From: Trichostrongylus colubriformis
Lineage: Eukaryota > Nematoda > Chromadorea > Rhabditida > Trichostrongylidae
NCBI GenBank assembly: GCA_963978905.1
Contig: OZ022257.1
Coordinates: 6,086,965 to 6,150,964 of the forward strand
Length of the DNA stretch: 64,000 nucleotides
Direction of reading: 5' to 3'
Position 1 is the first letter of the stretch, and each line of letters opens with the position of its first letter. This document shows, one piece after another, positions 11,201 to 22,146 of the stretch. The position numbers were made by a program, and so were the translations under genes. The notes beneath the pieces were generated by a model. The model was not told where the DNA came from. It worked only from the letters and a program-made list of their open reading frames with translations, and ran no database searches.

Positions 11201-12578
11201 CATCTACAAACACTGCTTTATAGACTTGCAACACCAACAAACAGCATAACCCTATTATGAATCTGGGCATCTGGGAATGAAACATCTGCTAGTAATTCAA
11301 ATTGGACACCTGTAACTACAGCATCGCCATTTTGATCGGAGACCGAAAGTGTACCCAGTGATGGGAAATCCTCCTCCGAACATGCTTCAGGCGCTTTCAC
11401 TGCTTCTGCAAGAGACTTCAAGTCTAATGCTGTAGGAATAACACGCGATCCGAATTCCCTTAATACTTGTCATTAAAAAATGGGGCGGCCTTGGTTCAAA
11501 CATATGAGAACCACAGCAAAACACACTTCGAATAAGAAAGCAGCAAACAATTCTGACTTTGAGAAATATCATTAATTAAAAGAGAATGCAATTAACCTGA
11601 TAATGAAGCTTATAAGGAGAAATCAGTAGAAAATCAATAATACACAGTCTCTTGCAACAAAGTATCTTACCATAAGAAATCGCGGTAGATATGTAAAGGC
11701 TGAATTCCCCTTCCCTGAAAACGAAAGGTAGGATCGTGATTCTGCTACAGTATACTGACTTACAGAAGAGCTGTTTTTGCTTAAAAAATAATTACGAGTG
11801 GTACTCACATTGAAATTGCTTGCTATTATCTCCTGAGATGACATTAGTGCTGTGCCAACCGCCATAGGTCCCATCACTTGTCCATTGGAGCGAATTGAAA
11901 TAGTAACGACATCGCCACGAGCGAACTCTCTCATAGGTAACTCAGCGCTACGAATAATTCCTTTAAACGTGTGAGTTATCTAGAGTATGGAACAAATAGA
12001 AGTTGCTTTGCTTCAGCGGGCGATCGCAATTGCAGTTCTAGCAGCGGCGTTCATCCTCAGCGACGGGTCGCGGTGGCAGCAAACGATCCCACACTGACGC
12101 ACGATCAGTCGCTTTGTATGAACTCTGTGTAGGAACGACTATATGGTCACTAATGCGAGTTCAACTCGGTATTGGTTTAATCACTCACCTGGGAGCATAA
12201 GATCAGCCCCATTTTGCAGATGAGCAAGAACAGATTCGTGTACAAGAACCATAGGAAACGCCATAGGAGCAAGTTTCGTGCAATATATCGTTGGAAAGAG
12301 TACACCTGCCGCATCAAAATCGAAGAACATGGGATCCTTATCGACCAAATACACATTCAAAGTAGCGCCACTGAATGTGACAAATTTTGCATGAGCAACA
12401 AGTGCCTTTTTTGGAACTAATTCTCGAATTTCTTCCGGGAGCCTTTGAAGAAGCTTTTTCCTGAAATATTAGATTCAGAGCTTTCCGATAAAGATATAGC
12501 TGAAATATGGTAAACAACGTACACGTCTGAATTCCTCATATTAGTGTTCTTTTTTACCGAAAACGGTTTTCTGAACAT
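8289..12578 (-). CDS. EIF2D: Eukaryotic translation initiation factor 2D (ligatin)
   Basis: Sixteen minus-strand exons (12523-12578, 12189-12460, 11809-11960, 11671-11714, 11310-11458, 11124-11224, 10988-11053, 10810-10905, 10680-10751, 10517-10627, 10345-10455, 8996-9100, 8832-8918, 8651-8743, 8459-8572, 8289-8384) keep phase and encode 574 residues, near the human 584. eIF2D delivers or removes tRNA at the 40S P site during non-canonical initiation and ribosome recycling. Visible landmarks: N-terminal MFRKPF and the DUF1947/PUA region (residues about 1-175, with GADLMLPG and GRGIQPLHIYRDFLW), a winged-helix middle (FYAQCLLKC to LPLLKTRGNFSKGQ), and a C-terminal SUI1 domain (ETRSGNKKVTLINNL, about residue 476 on). 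The basic tail is GIKKKRK. The large intron 9101-10344 holds a MITE B. The donor of exon 1 (GT before GTACGT) is slightly unusual. Confidence 0.92.
9793..10125. mobile_element. MITE family B, copy 1 (in eIF2D intron)
   Basis: The termini are inverted: GGCCGCGTTCATACTTTGCG on the left, and the right end reads GCGCGAAGTATAAACGCGGCC. Inside, nested GC-rich blocks such as CCGGCGGCGACGGCGTCAAA occur in both orientations, so the whole 333 bases can fold back. No coding capacity. Copy 2 is at 56503-56839. Confidence 0.85.
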
Positions 12579-13041
12579 CCTCAGGTGTCCTCGTATAACT
12601 TCGAATAAAAGGATCCTGACTGGAACTTCGGCTGCTTGAAAGATGCTCTCTGTACTAGCTGCAGCACTGATTATTTTGATGTATTGTAAAACGAATAATA
12701 AAAAATAATAAATCCAACAAAATGAGGCGTAAATTCCAGGCTCTCGTCCGCATGCTGCCCTTTTTTACGGCAAGACTACCGTACCTGAGCGGTGATTGAG
12801 GTGCAGCTTGCTGGTTGAATACCGCTTGTTTTAAAGACATGCTCTTTTTAAATCGATATTCTGGAATTACCATATGATATAGTTAAGAGGGACAGCCTTA
12901 GTGCTGTTACGCCGCCGAACCTTTTTTACGGTGCGGATTACCCTCGCGTTCTACACGCCGGAGATCACCGCAATTGTGCAGAAGCATTCAACATTACGCC
13001 GAGGACAATAGTCTGTTGTTTGTGTGTTTGGATAGTGCACC
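12579..13041. promoter_or_regulatory. Divergent upstream region between eIF2D and the small secreted-protein gene
   Basis: About 460 bases separate the two start codons, so both promoters probably lie here. CCTTTTTTACGG occurs near 12757 and again, as CTTTTTTACGGTGC, near 12920. I see no defined TATA or factor site that can be called with confidence. Confidence 0.35.
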
Positions 13042-13490
13042 ATGGAGACCTCCCCCATTCGTAGCTTTTCGGTCTTCCTGTTTGTTTTGCTCGTTACTAA
13101 GGTAACGGTTCCATTCACCATTCGCTTTTTCAATGTCATACTTTTAAAATACAAAGGTAGCTCTTCTTTAGATTTTCCATTAATTTATTCCAAATCTTGT
13201 TAGACAGCTTATATGCTTTGCAACGTAGTCACATATTTAATCTTGAATAGTTAGATAACTATGTCTGAATACTTTTCTAGGTGCTGTTGATGAGAGGGTC
13301 CACGGTCAAATGTCTCTGTTCTTGCGTTCGCTCTTATATTATTTTGAGTTGCTATCGCATCGCAATGAGGGGGTGTTCTTATATAATACTGAACGCTATC
13401 TCTGACGGTCGGCTTGTACACTCAGACGTATACTTTTGCCTGAGCCCTGGTGGACAGGGGAAGGAGTTCATAGAGCTCTGGCACAAATAG
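13042..13490 (+). CDS. Small secreted Cys-rich protein, chemokine-like cysteine layout (hypothetical)
   Basis: Two exons (13042-13101 and 13281-13490) join in phase 0 through a GTAACG donor and a TTTTCTAG acceptor, encoding 89 residues. The N-terminus is a signal-peptide type: METSPIR followed by a hydrophobic SFSVFLFVLLVTKVLLM core, with cleavage likely just before or after STVKC. The mature part of about 63 residues has CLCSC near its start, then GCSYIILNAISDGR, YFCLSP and a terminal KEFIELWHK that could form a helix. This order (Cys-x-Cys, a mid Cys followed by IIxxxSDGR, a late Cys in CLxP, then a helix) recalls vertebrate CXC chemokines, but spacing differs and homology is unproven. An acceptor-like GATAG sits just before the ATG. 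The stop is only about 105 bases before the P0 acceptor, an operon-like spacing. Not a track-sized gene in one piece, so easily missed. Confidence 0.5.
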
Positions 13491-13583
13491 CGCCGGACGG
13501 CGAGCATAGAGGTTGTTCCATACACCGTTTCACTGCGAAAGCACCTACTTTGAAGATAATCACATTGTGAAGTGGTTTTGGTT

Positions 13584-13595
13584 CCTTTATTTTAG
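13584..13595 (+). promoter_or_regulatory. Likely spliced-leader acceptor of P0
   Basis: TTCCTTTATTTTAG ends at 13595, 42 bases before the P0 start codon, and fits a nematode acceptor. Which leader (SL1 or SL2) is used cannot be told. Confidence 0.5.
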
Positions 13596-13637
13596 TTCGT
13601 CTTTAAAACGTCTCAGCACGATCCTTAATTCACCACG

Positions 13638-14732
13638 ATGGTTAGGGAAGACAGAACTACCTGGAAGGCTAACTATTTCCTGAAGCTTGTTGAATTGTTT
13701 GACGAGTACCCGAAGTGCTTCCTCGTCGGCGTCGACAATGTTGGCTCGAAGCAGATGCAGGAGATTCGTCAAGCCATGAGAGGTAAGCTCTCTTTCAGTT
13801 AATGTCATTCTTAGCATTCCATACTGGTCAGATGAATTGTTGCTACTTGTTCATACATACTGCTAAGGTCATGCCGTGATTCTCATGGGGAAGAACACCA
13901 TGATCCGCAAAGCCATCCGCGGTCATTTGTCTAAGAATCCAGCTCTCGAGAAGCTTCTCCCTTACATCGTGCAAAATGTCGGATTTGTCTTCACAAAGGA
14001 AGATCTTGGAGAGATCCGCTCAAAGTTGTTGGAAAACAGAAGGGTAAGTTTCATGGTTACCTCATCGTATGCTTACTGAGTCACCTCAGTGTTCCTTTGC
14101 AGGGTGCTCCTGCCAAGGCTGGCGCCATTGCTCCTTGTGATGTCAAGCTGCCGCCGCAAAACACTGGTATGGGCCCGGAGAAAACATCGTTCTTCCAAGC
14201 TTTACAGATTCCAACAAAGATTGCAAGAGGTACCATCGAAATCCTGAATGAGGTACACCTCATCAAGGTAGGAGAGAAGGTCGGAGCTTCCGAGGCTGCG
14301 CTTCTCAATATGCTTGGAGTGACGCCATTCTCATATGGTCTGGTTGTTCTTCAAGTGTACGACAATGGAACGATCTACACTCCTGAGGTCCTTGACATGA
14401 CCACCGAGGAGCTTCGCAAACGCTTCTTGGCCGGAGTGCGCAACGTTGCCGCCGTTTCGCTCGCTATCAAGTACCCAACGATGGTGTCCGTCGCTCACTC
14501 GTTGGCCAGAGGATTGCAAAACATGCTTGGAATTGCTGCCGTCACCGACGTCAGCTTCAAGGAGGCTACTCAGCTCAAGGAATATCTCGCTGATCCGAGC
14601 AAGTTTGCAGCTGCAGCTGCTCCTGCTGCTGCTGCAGCGACCGCTCCTGCTGCTGCAGCAGCTGAAACCAAGAAGGAGGAGGTGAAGGAAGAGTCTGAGG
14701 ATGAAGATCTTGGTTTTGGTCTTTTTGATTGA
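13638..14732 (+). CDS. RPLP0: 60S acidic ribosomal protein P0
   Basis: Three exons (13638-13782, 13868-14043, 14103-14732) encode 316 residues, the normal P0 length. P0 anchors P1/P2 dimers to form the ribosomal stalk that recruits and activates elongation-factor GTPases. The N-terminal L10 domain starts [14 protein letters not shown] and continues with [16 protein letters not shown]. The Ala-rich hinge (about residues 278-300) leads to the conserved acidic C-terminus [12 protein letters not shown], the factor-binding tail. Both introns are short (85 and 59 bases). Codon choice is biased towards C-ending codons in exon 3, as expected for a highly expressed gene. No canonical AATAAA is evident directly downstream. 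Confidence 0.98.
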
Positions 14733-15422
14733 TCCAGTTTTTGTTATGGACGCTAATTTTTGGCCTGTTGCGTGATAAATTGTTGTTGGTTGCATACGTG
14801 TTTTGATGTTGACGGTTGAGCCGCAATAACTGTAATATCTGCCTTGACACCCACCATTGCCAGTTTCAATTTGATTAGCTGAGTCTTCGCTGCGATCATG
14901 CTCATCTTCAAGGGCTGCGATCATGCTGATCTTCAAGGATTCTGCCAATGGCATTAACTTTATACTATCAAGCGTGTTTGTATGTGACATCGGTGCAAAT
15001 GTTTTTGGGGGAGGGGCCACTCCACCGAGCTCGGCGTCAGGCGCTATTTTGTCTAAGTTTAGCCTAAGCCATTGTTAAGGGGGGAGCCCCTACTCCCCTA
15101 AAGTAAGGCTCAGGCAAAAATATACACTCGAGTATAGAAACTGATGATTGTGGAACGGTTTTCATTGAGGGAGGACAGCGCGGCAATGAGTGACCCCCTC
15201 CCCCAACTACAGTAGCACCGTATTTCTACGATTCATTGTTGTTCCGTCGTTCAAAAATGTATTAATGTTCAGTATTTTACAATTTGTCTCTACCAGGACC
15301 TTATTCTTATATCTTGTTCATTTTTATTGCTGAATAGCTACATTTGCACGACTTGATTTTTCCCTTCCATCCTTCTTTTCTTGGATTCCTGGAATAGCTG
15401 TTATCAATTTTTAGGCCTCACT
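14733..15422. other. Intergenic P0-NDUFB6, contains a MITE
   Basis: A family F-like MITE occupies 14991-15220. The remaining 460 bases show no gene. An acceptor TCAATTTTTAG at about 15414 precedes the NDUFB6 start. Confidence 0.5.
14991..15220. mobile_element. MITE family F, diverged copy
   Basis: CGGTGCAAATGTTTTTGGGG at the left mirrors the right end, which reads CCCCCAACTACAGTAGCACCG, the same G/C-run terminus as the intact element at 51771-52170. The centre holds the GCCTAAGCC ... GGCTCAGGC hairpin shared with family E. No target duplication seen. Confidence 0.65.
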
Positions 15423-16842
15423 ATGGGTAACCAGTACGTTAAACCTCCGAGGGAGGGTAACTCTCCATACACTCGATCTGGAATACCACCCCCTGCATTG
15501 ATGAAGAAGTCTGGTTCCGATAATCCAATCCATCGGTATGTTTCTTCTGTCTTTCCAGTTCCTCATGGCTGATTTTGATAATCACATTATTTCAAGGATT
15601 CATGACCCGATGTCACTGGAGCTGCACATGGCGGACGAGCGTGTTCGAGCTGCTGGTCTTAGCCCAGCTGAGAGAGAGTGGCGAATGAAATGGCTTAAGG
15701 TTTGCACTTTCACTCTTCCCTAAATTTGAGATATTTTAGCACTGACCTTTTATTTAGGATCAGCATCTTCACCCCGACGAACCAATAGTCGTAGATGCTG
15801 TGCATCGTCAGTTGAATCCTATACGCATACTCTATAGGTGGCCTTGGGACAAGCTTTACCTTCATTTTCTTAAGGTGCCGGTCGATTTTCTTTAGCTTTC
15901 TGTCACTGATATGTTTTTTATAGCCAACATTTGGCGTTTATTATGGGACTGCTATTCGAGTGACTGTGCCGAAACTCTTCATGGCCTTCGTTGCTCTAGA
16001 AACGATTTACTACTATTGGAAATATGAAGTTAAAGTAAGTGAGAAGACGAGGCTTCGTAACACTACATTTAATTTCGTAACCCTCTTAAACTAAATCTTC
16101 TTTTTAGGACTGGCAACATCTTCGTGGTATTGAGACCATGGCTCTGAAAGAAGTTATTACGAACAAAGTTGAGATCGATGAGAAGTATCCTGGATTGATC
16201 GAGAAGGCACTCGTGTATCCTGCTAAGCACGGATATCACACGTATGTCCCACCAATTTTGCATGTTCACTTGACCATGCTTTGACTTAGCGACAGTTTGC
16301 TTCTAGGTCGTAGTCTACTATTTTGCCTTAGCAAGTGTAGTGTATCATTACCAAAAATAGTTTATTATCAATTTTTGTTAATTTGCGGTTTAAATTTGCT
16401 GAGGTAACTATAAGTGGATGCTTTCTGTGCCCACGACATGTGCCGCACTTCTGCACAAAACTTTTTTTGGGCGGGTGGAGTTCGAAATTCGTTTATTACG
16501 TGGTTGACCATATTTTCCACTTCCTCTAGTGATAGTCTACTGCGAGAATTGGAGTGTAATTTTTATGAGTTTTTATATGACTTGTTCTCAGTTTGAGCTG
16601 GCCATTTGCATAGAGCGCGTTTAATGGTGGGCTATTTTGAAAGATCTCTCTAGTTTTGCATACCTCCCAATATTGTCTGGCCAAATATGGGAATTATTGA
16701 GGGAAAAATATCTCAACAGTTTTTATGCAGTAGTATTTCCCTCTTGCTGCGGTGAACGTCCTTGAAATCACTTTTTTTCAGTCCAACATTCGACAAACGA
16801 ACTTCCTACTTGAACGTCGGAGTTACACAACGGCCTTGGTAG
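15423..16842 (+). CDS. NDUFB6: NADH dehydrogenase 1 beta subcomplex subunit 6 (complex I B17)
   Basis: Six exons (15423-15535, 15597-15699, 15758-15874, 15924-16034, 16108-16241, 16782-16842) give 212 residues. NDUFB6 is an accessory single-span subunit of the membrane arm of complex I in the inner mitochondrial membrane. The family core is visible in AEREWRMKWLKDQHLHPDEP, then PWDKLYLHFLKP, and one membrane segment (about residues 122-141, VPKLFMAFVALETIYYYW). The human protein is only 128 residues, so this has a longer N-terminus, as nematode versions may. The first intron uses an unusual TTTCAAG acceptor at 15596. A stronger TTTCCAG at 15558 lies just before another ATG (15564) in frame with exon 2, so an alternative shorter start MADFDNH is possible. 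Confidence 0.85.
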
Positions 16843-17081
16843 ATGTTTATTGAGGGTAGTTTTGTAGATTTGTAGTCTCTATAGATGTTACCTTGATATT
16901 GTATGCCATGTTATGGTTTCCTTTTTATGAAACATTGGTAAATAGTTCCCGATTTTGCACTTATTCATTCGTTTGTTACTGTGAAGTCGTCAGACATACT
17001 TGCTCAGATTTTGTTGGTTTTTCTTATCATCTCTTTACACAAATTTCCCAGGCAGGCATATCTCAAATGGGGTGATTTGTT

Positions 17082-20000
17082 ATGTCAGAGCAACTGTTTA
17101 GATCGGTGGCTGCTGAGGGAAAGGTAAATTGTTGTTTTTGGCTCTGTTTCTGGCTGGAATGACTTCATGCTTGTTAATATCAATGTCATGTAATATTCTA
17201 GCGAATTCCGACATGGGATATCGAAAGCATTCTTACCAGAGCTGTATACCGTGCACTTAATGACAACGGCAATCAGTTGGTCAATGTTGAGTACTCGAAG
17301 TTCCCTACCAGCATTGACAAGGTATGCCGTTAGTTCAGAACGATATTTTCGGTCTATCTTGCGGGTTATTTTGCATGGATACTGTAGCTAAAGCAGTCTG
17401 AAGAAAGTTTTGTGTGTATCATGCTCATTCCTCACGATTTTCTTCTTCACTGTTCGAATTTCCTACAGGGGAGCAATGCACTATATAGCAGCTTGTCTGT
17501 TCCCGTCAGGATATTCAGTACAGCGTTGCATTGTGGATTGCCTTCCTAGGTGATGTAGTCGTTTGAATAAATAAATTTCAGCTTCAGAGTCGAGTGACAA
17601 GTGATGCTCAACTGCAGTTGCGTCTGATAGCGGAGAGGCTTTGCACTCGTGTGGAGCGTCGGTATGAAAAACGTCTCTTGCAGCAAAGAGAGAAAGATCG
17701 AGTGGATACCGATCGCAAATTGGCAGACATTCGCGCCGAATACTCTGAGCAGATGGAAATGAGACGTCGTGAAGTGTGTTCACTTTAATTTCTTTCAACA
17801 TGAAATCCTCAAAAAATGGCTTCTCTAAGGAATTTTTGCTGGTAATTGTGCTTCAGCTGGAACGCCAAAGGGAACGCATGGAAGAACAGTATGTAGAGAA
17901 AGATCGTGTTTTGCGTCATAAAATCGAGCTGCAGTTGGCGGTATGCAAGTTCATTAACCTGTTGTTTCTGAAATTGATTCTCGTTTTTTTTTTGAGGAAA
18001 AAGAAAGCGTTCTCGAAATCACTAGAAAATCCCTTGAAACTCGTCTGGCTGAGCTAGCCATGAACAAGGAGCATCTAGATCGCGCCAAAGCCGAATTCCA
18101 GGCGTGAGTAATTAATATTTCGGTTTCCTTTTGTGGCTTTCCTTATTTTATTTTATTTACAGAAAATTCACTTCTGATGTAGAGCTACTGAATCAAGAAT
18201 GGGCGAAACTCAGCGGGAAGCAGGATGATTTGAGAGCGTTCTTTCGGTAAGTCTGTCATGACAGTATTCCTTTTGAGGAGTTTTTTGTACAGTCCCAACT
18301 ACTGTTCCGAACCTGACTTATAGCCAGGAATTCGAAGTTGAACAGCGAGGACTTGTTGAGAAAACAGAGGAGCTGGAGAAAGTAAATGCCGCCCTCAAAA
18401 AGAAACTCATCGAAAGTAGTACGGAAATCTATCAGATGCGTTCGCAGCTAACAAGGATGGCAAATATGGAGGTAAGGTATTTTCAATTTTTTTCACATTT
18501 TTGCAAATGTTGAGTGAATGTGAGATTTGTTGATCCTATTTCACCACTCAATTTTTTAATTTTTTAGGAAGATTTGAAGATCGCAAACGAAAGGCTTCGC
18601 AATGAAGCGGAGGAAAGGCATCGTTTGTCACGGTGCTCTTACGAAGTAGATCGTCTCCGAGATGAAAATGCCTTCTTGAAGGAAGAATTGGAACAACTAA
18701 AATCCATCGCTCGCGAACCGAAAGCGAAAAATTCTGTCACATCTGCAGCAAACGCGTCGAAAGAGGAGGCTTATGTGGTGAAAATAAACGAAATGAAGAA
18801 CATAATTCGAGTGATGGTAAGTTTCTGACTCATGCTTCCTAATACGGTGTTCGGACGCACAGTTAAGGATCTCTCTGAACATTTTTTTACACAGAGTGAC
18901 AAGATCGCCTCGTTAACTTCTGAACGTGATTATCTACGGCAGATTCTACGTGACTCTCGCAAGGAGATAACTAATGATTCTGTAGTCAGAATGCGAGGTG
19001 CATCGACCGCTGGGGGATCGAAAGAGTTCAGGTGATACTCTATTTGGTTATAATTAAGGATAATCTCTATGGCCTACCTTTGCAGATCACGTCCTCACTT
19101 GCGAGACACGGACAGTAGTGAAGATACGTCTGTGTCTTCGAGTTCTGTGGGCTCGTCGGATTTGCGAAATATTAAGAAAAGATTTAGTACGCTGGAAGAT
19201 CTGGCCAAGGTAGTATATCCTTTTACGTTTGCGGTTTTTCTGAAGATCGTGTAAAAGTACACGAAATTATGGGAACGTAGGAATTATGAAATTCTCTTGT
19301 TTTTCGGATTGCCTCAACTACAAAGTTGAACTATGCTGAAATATGGTTCCCTGGCAACGGGAATGAAAGTTTACACAACGGCTCTACTCTTTACTCTATT
19401 CATTTGAAATATATTGCGCATATTTTTCTACAGACTCTTGACACAACCATTGACTGCGTTGCAGCTGCTCGTAGTGTACACGAGCAGACCCTTGTATCAC
19501 CAGATTTGCTCCTCGTGAGTTTCGAGATGTTACATTCATTTTTATTCCATTTTGAATGAAAATGTGTATATTCGTTTAAGAGTGAGGGCTACGATGACTT
19601 CTGTCGGTCCTTGAAGCAAAACGTGGATAGATATAGCTCTCCGAAGAAATCCATGTTGAAAGAAATTGACAGCAAGGAGGCGATCAACATCAGAGAATCA
19701 GCCACTGCTACAAAGCCTGGACACTCTTTGGCTCAACGGCCAGATCCAACAGAAGCACCGTCATTGCCAGTTCAGAAAGCCGATTCACCATATTCGGCCG
19801 GATTAGCACACACTTCCGGAGAAGCGAAAAGCGTGGCTTCATCATATCTTCCTACGGAAACACATTCTTCTCAAGAAGCATCGCAAGATACCGCTCCCAG
19901 TGGAGCAACAGCAGTAACTGGCAATACTGCTAGCTCTTTTGCAGAGAGGCTGAAAGCACGTAATGAAATGAAGCGCACTCTCAAATACCCAGTGCTGTCG

Positions 20001-20669
20001 CCAAAGGTTGGTTTTATTATATTATATAGAGTATTTAATATTGATATCATAGTTTCTATTGGTAGCATGCGTTTCGGAAGCTTAAAAAAATGTGGCAGAA
20101 ATGGAGTGTTTCTTTTCATATCCGGGCCAGCTTGTATTTTCTCAATGATGTTTACATATCTTCAGAGTGACATCGTAACTTTGACTTTGGTTGAGCTTTC
20201 GATCTTAGTCTCACTCCATTTTTTCTGTGGACAACATTTTGTTTATTTTTTAAAATCGTTTTTTTTTGTTTTTTTTTCGTTTAACTTGGCCTTCATCGCG
20301 AGAAAGTTATATGTCGTTAGTTTCAGGAGGAAAAGAAGGAGGAGATGCATGAGGCAAATACTCAGCAATCGAACGAAGGACGTGACGTTATGGAGAAATA
20401 TCTAGAGCTGTTGACCACGAAAAAGCTAGAAAAAGGGCAGCCGGTGGTTCAGGTATCGCTCACAGAAATGAAAATTCAGTACTTATGTTTTGGTTTTTTG
20501 TTTATCACCGATTCCATTCTCCTAGTTGGATGAAGCGGATTTCGACAAACAGTGAAATTTTCAGACCGCGGGAGTAAATGAAATCGTAGTTCCTGAAAAT
20601 AATTTTTTGGATATGGAAGAAGCTGTTTTGGATAAGGAAACGAACTCTGGTGATGAGATCGAATGGTGA
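17082..20669 (+). CDS. Coiled-coil protein, possibly OFD1-like centriolar protein
   Basis: Fourteen exons (17082-17123, 17202-17321, 17582-17773, 17857-17940, 17997-18103, 18163-18246, 18324-18471, 18568-18816, 18895-19031, 19086-19209, 19434-19514, 19581-20006, 20327-20452, 20565-20669) join in phase and encode 674 residues. Residues about 55-370 are long heptad-type coiled coil rich in Glu, Arg and Gln (for example RLRDENAFLKEELEQLKS). A Ser/Thr/Ala-rich low-complexity stretch (about 390-580) follows. The tail has VMEKYLELL and ends in an acidic SGDEIEW. Human OFD1 likewise has a long coiled coil, a late EKYMK-type motif and an acidic end closing in Trp. That resemblance is suggestive only; no LisH motif is evident. 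The start was chosen at MSEQLF, 30 bases after an AATTTCCCAG acceptor. The NDUFB6 stop lies 239 bases upstream, compatible with an operon. Confidence 0.85.
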
Positions 20670-21717
20670 TCTGTATAGTACTTTTGGAATTATCTACTCA
20701 ATGGAAAGTGTAGATTTTGTTTGGTTTTGCTTCTCGACATCTAGCGCTTCTAGACGGATTGATGTGACTAATTAACTTTTTTTCATTATTGGCACCATTG
20801 GCTTATTATCTGACAGTGTTCCTTTATTTGCTTTCCAATTTGCAGTGAAAATGTAACTCTTGCCACAAAGTGGAAGCTTCCCGTTTACTTTTGGATAGCA
20901 TTATGTATTGGTCATTTTACAGTGTAGTGAGAAAATGTCGGTCGTGATTGCATGGGAAATGCTTTGATTCCATGCAAGTCAAATCATGAACAATCATTCC
21001 ATCATTTCTCTTTTTGTGCATACAGTAAGATAGTCACTTAGGCAAATGGTGTATGTGAAATGCACTGAATCTGGCTTGTAACAATCCTTTTTTTATAAGT
21101 TTCCGTAAGTAATCTCATGTGATGGTCATTCTTATTCACTTTCCACTGATTGCTCGAATTATTGGTATTTGATCTCTTGTTATAACGATCTCACCTTTAT
21201 GATGTGATGAAATCAAGTCATCCAGGTTATCACTGAATCGTCAGTATAAATTTAGAACAATCTCTTGGGAAGTTCCTCTACAACTGTTTGATACAGAACC
21301 TTATTTTATTGTGTTAGAGGACGTCTTTAAAGATGACATGGAAATGTATCTCTAGTCATACTGCTCGGCAATCACAGGATCGGTCGTCAAGAGTGAATGT
21401 TAGGCCTTGTGGCGACGTCAGACTTCGCTATTTTGCGGTATCGTGACTACCATTTATGAATCTCAAAATGAAATAATCAGAGGAGGTGCGACGCCGCGAA
21501 ATCGTGATGGGTGATGTCGTCCCCATGTTATAGAAAGATGGCTCCAGAACGATGTGTCATTTTCATTAAGTTTTGCGTTTGTTATTGTTTTTAAGATATT
21601 AAGGAGCTGTATCGGCAACAGCTCAGGTGTTAAAACCAGACAATATGTAATGTGGGCTACTTCGTGCATCTGTTTCAAATTATGGGATGTGGGACATATG
21701 CTTCAAATGATTCACAA
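20670..21717. other. Intergenic, with a degenerate MITE A arm
   Basis: No gene seen. Around 21402-21505, GGCCTTGTGGCGACGTCAGAC and ATTTTGCGGTATCG resemble the left arm of MITE family A, with a partial GCGACGCCGCGAAATCG right arm. Confidence 0.4.
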
Positions 21718-21722
21718 TCAAA
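21718..21722. repeat. Target-site duplication (left)
   Basis: TCAAA immediately outside the left LTR, matching 29867-29871. Five bases fits BEL/Pao integrase. Confidence 0.75.
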
Positions 21723-22146
21723 TAAAATGACTGATCGCCACTTGCCACGCGGATATATACTGATGGTTTATTACCAATATATATATATCGGACAGTAATA
21801 CAACCACTTTATTGCGATAAGTGACACCGGCGCAGGCAAACCTCAAACTTGGGTAATTAAACAATGCTCGCTAACGATTAAAATAAGAACTAAGTGATTA
21901 ACTGTGACAATCTAAGTAAGCAACGAGATATCATAGATGAGCGAAATGAGAACTGAGATTAAAGTAAGAGAAGGGTGCAAGGCACGGTCTGAGCTGGAAA
22001 AGGGCTGGCAGCTGCGCAGTATATATACCGTGCTCGCAGCTGGCCATGGCTTTTGCCCTTTTTTCCATGGAACTGAGAAGTCGCACGTGTCGATTAGTCA
22101 CTTGCTTTTCATGTTTTTTGCCCTTCGCTACTCGCTAACAGCGATA
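21723..22146 (-). repeat. 3' LTR
   Basis: 424 bases, apparently identical to 29443-29866. On the minus strand it starts TATCGCTGTTAGCG. The last twelve bases of the third ORF, including its stop codon, lie in this LTR. Confidence 0.95.

Noticed and set aside
11225..11254. A 26-base intron between two eIF2D frames
   Set aside because: Too short for a nematode intron; an upstream donor at 11309 gives an 85-base intron and keeps phase.
21723..22146. LTR boundaries set at TG...CA (21728-22140)
   Set aside because: Those limits leave no target duplication and a gap before the primer-binding site; the limits used give a 5-base duplication, an adjacent primer site and equal 424-base LTRs.
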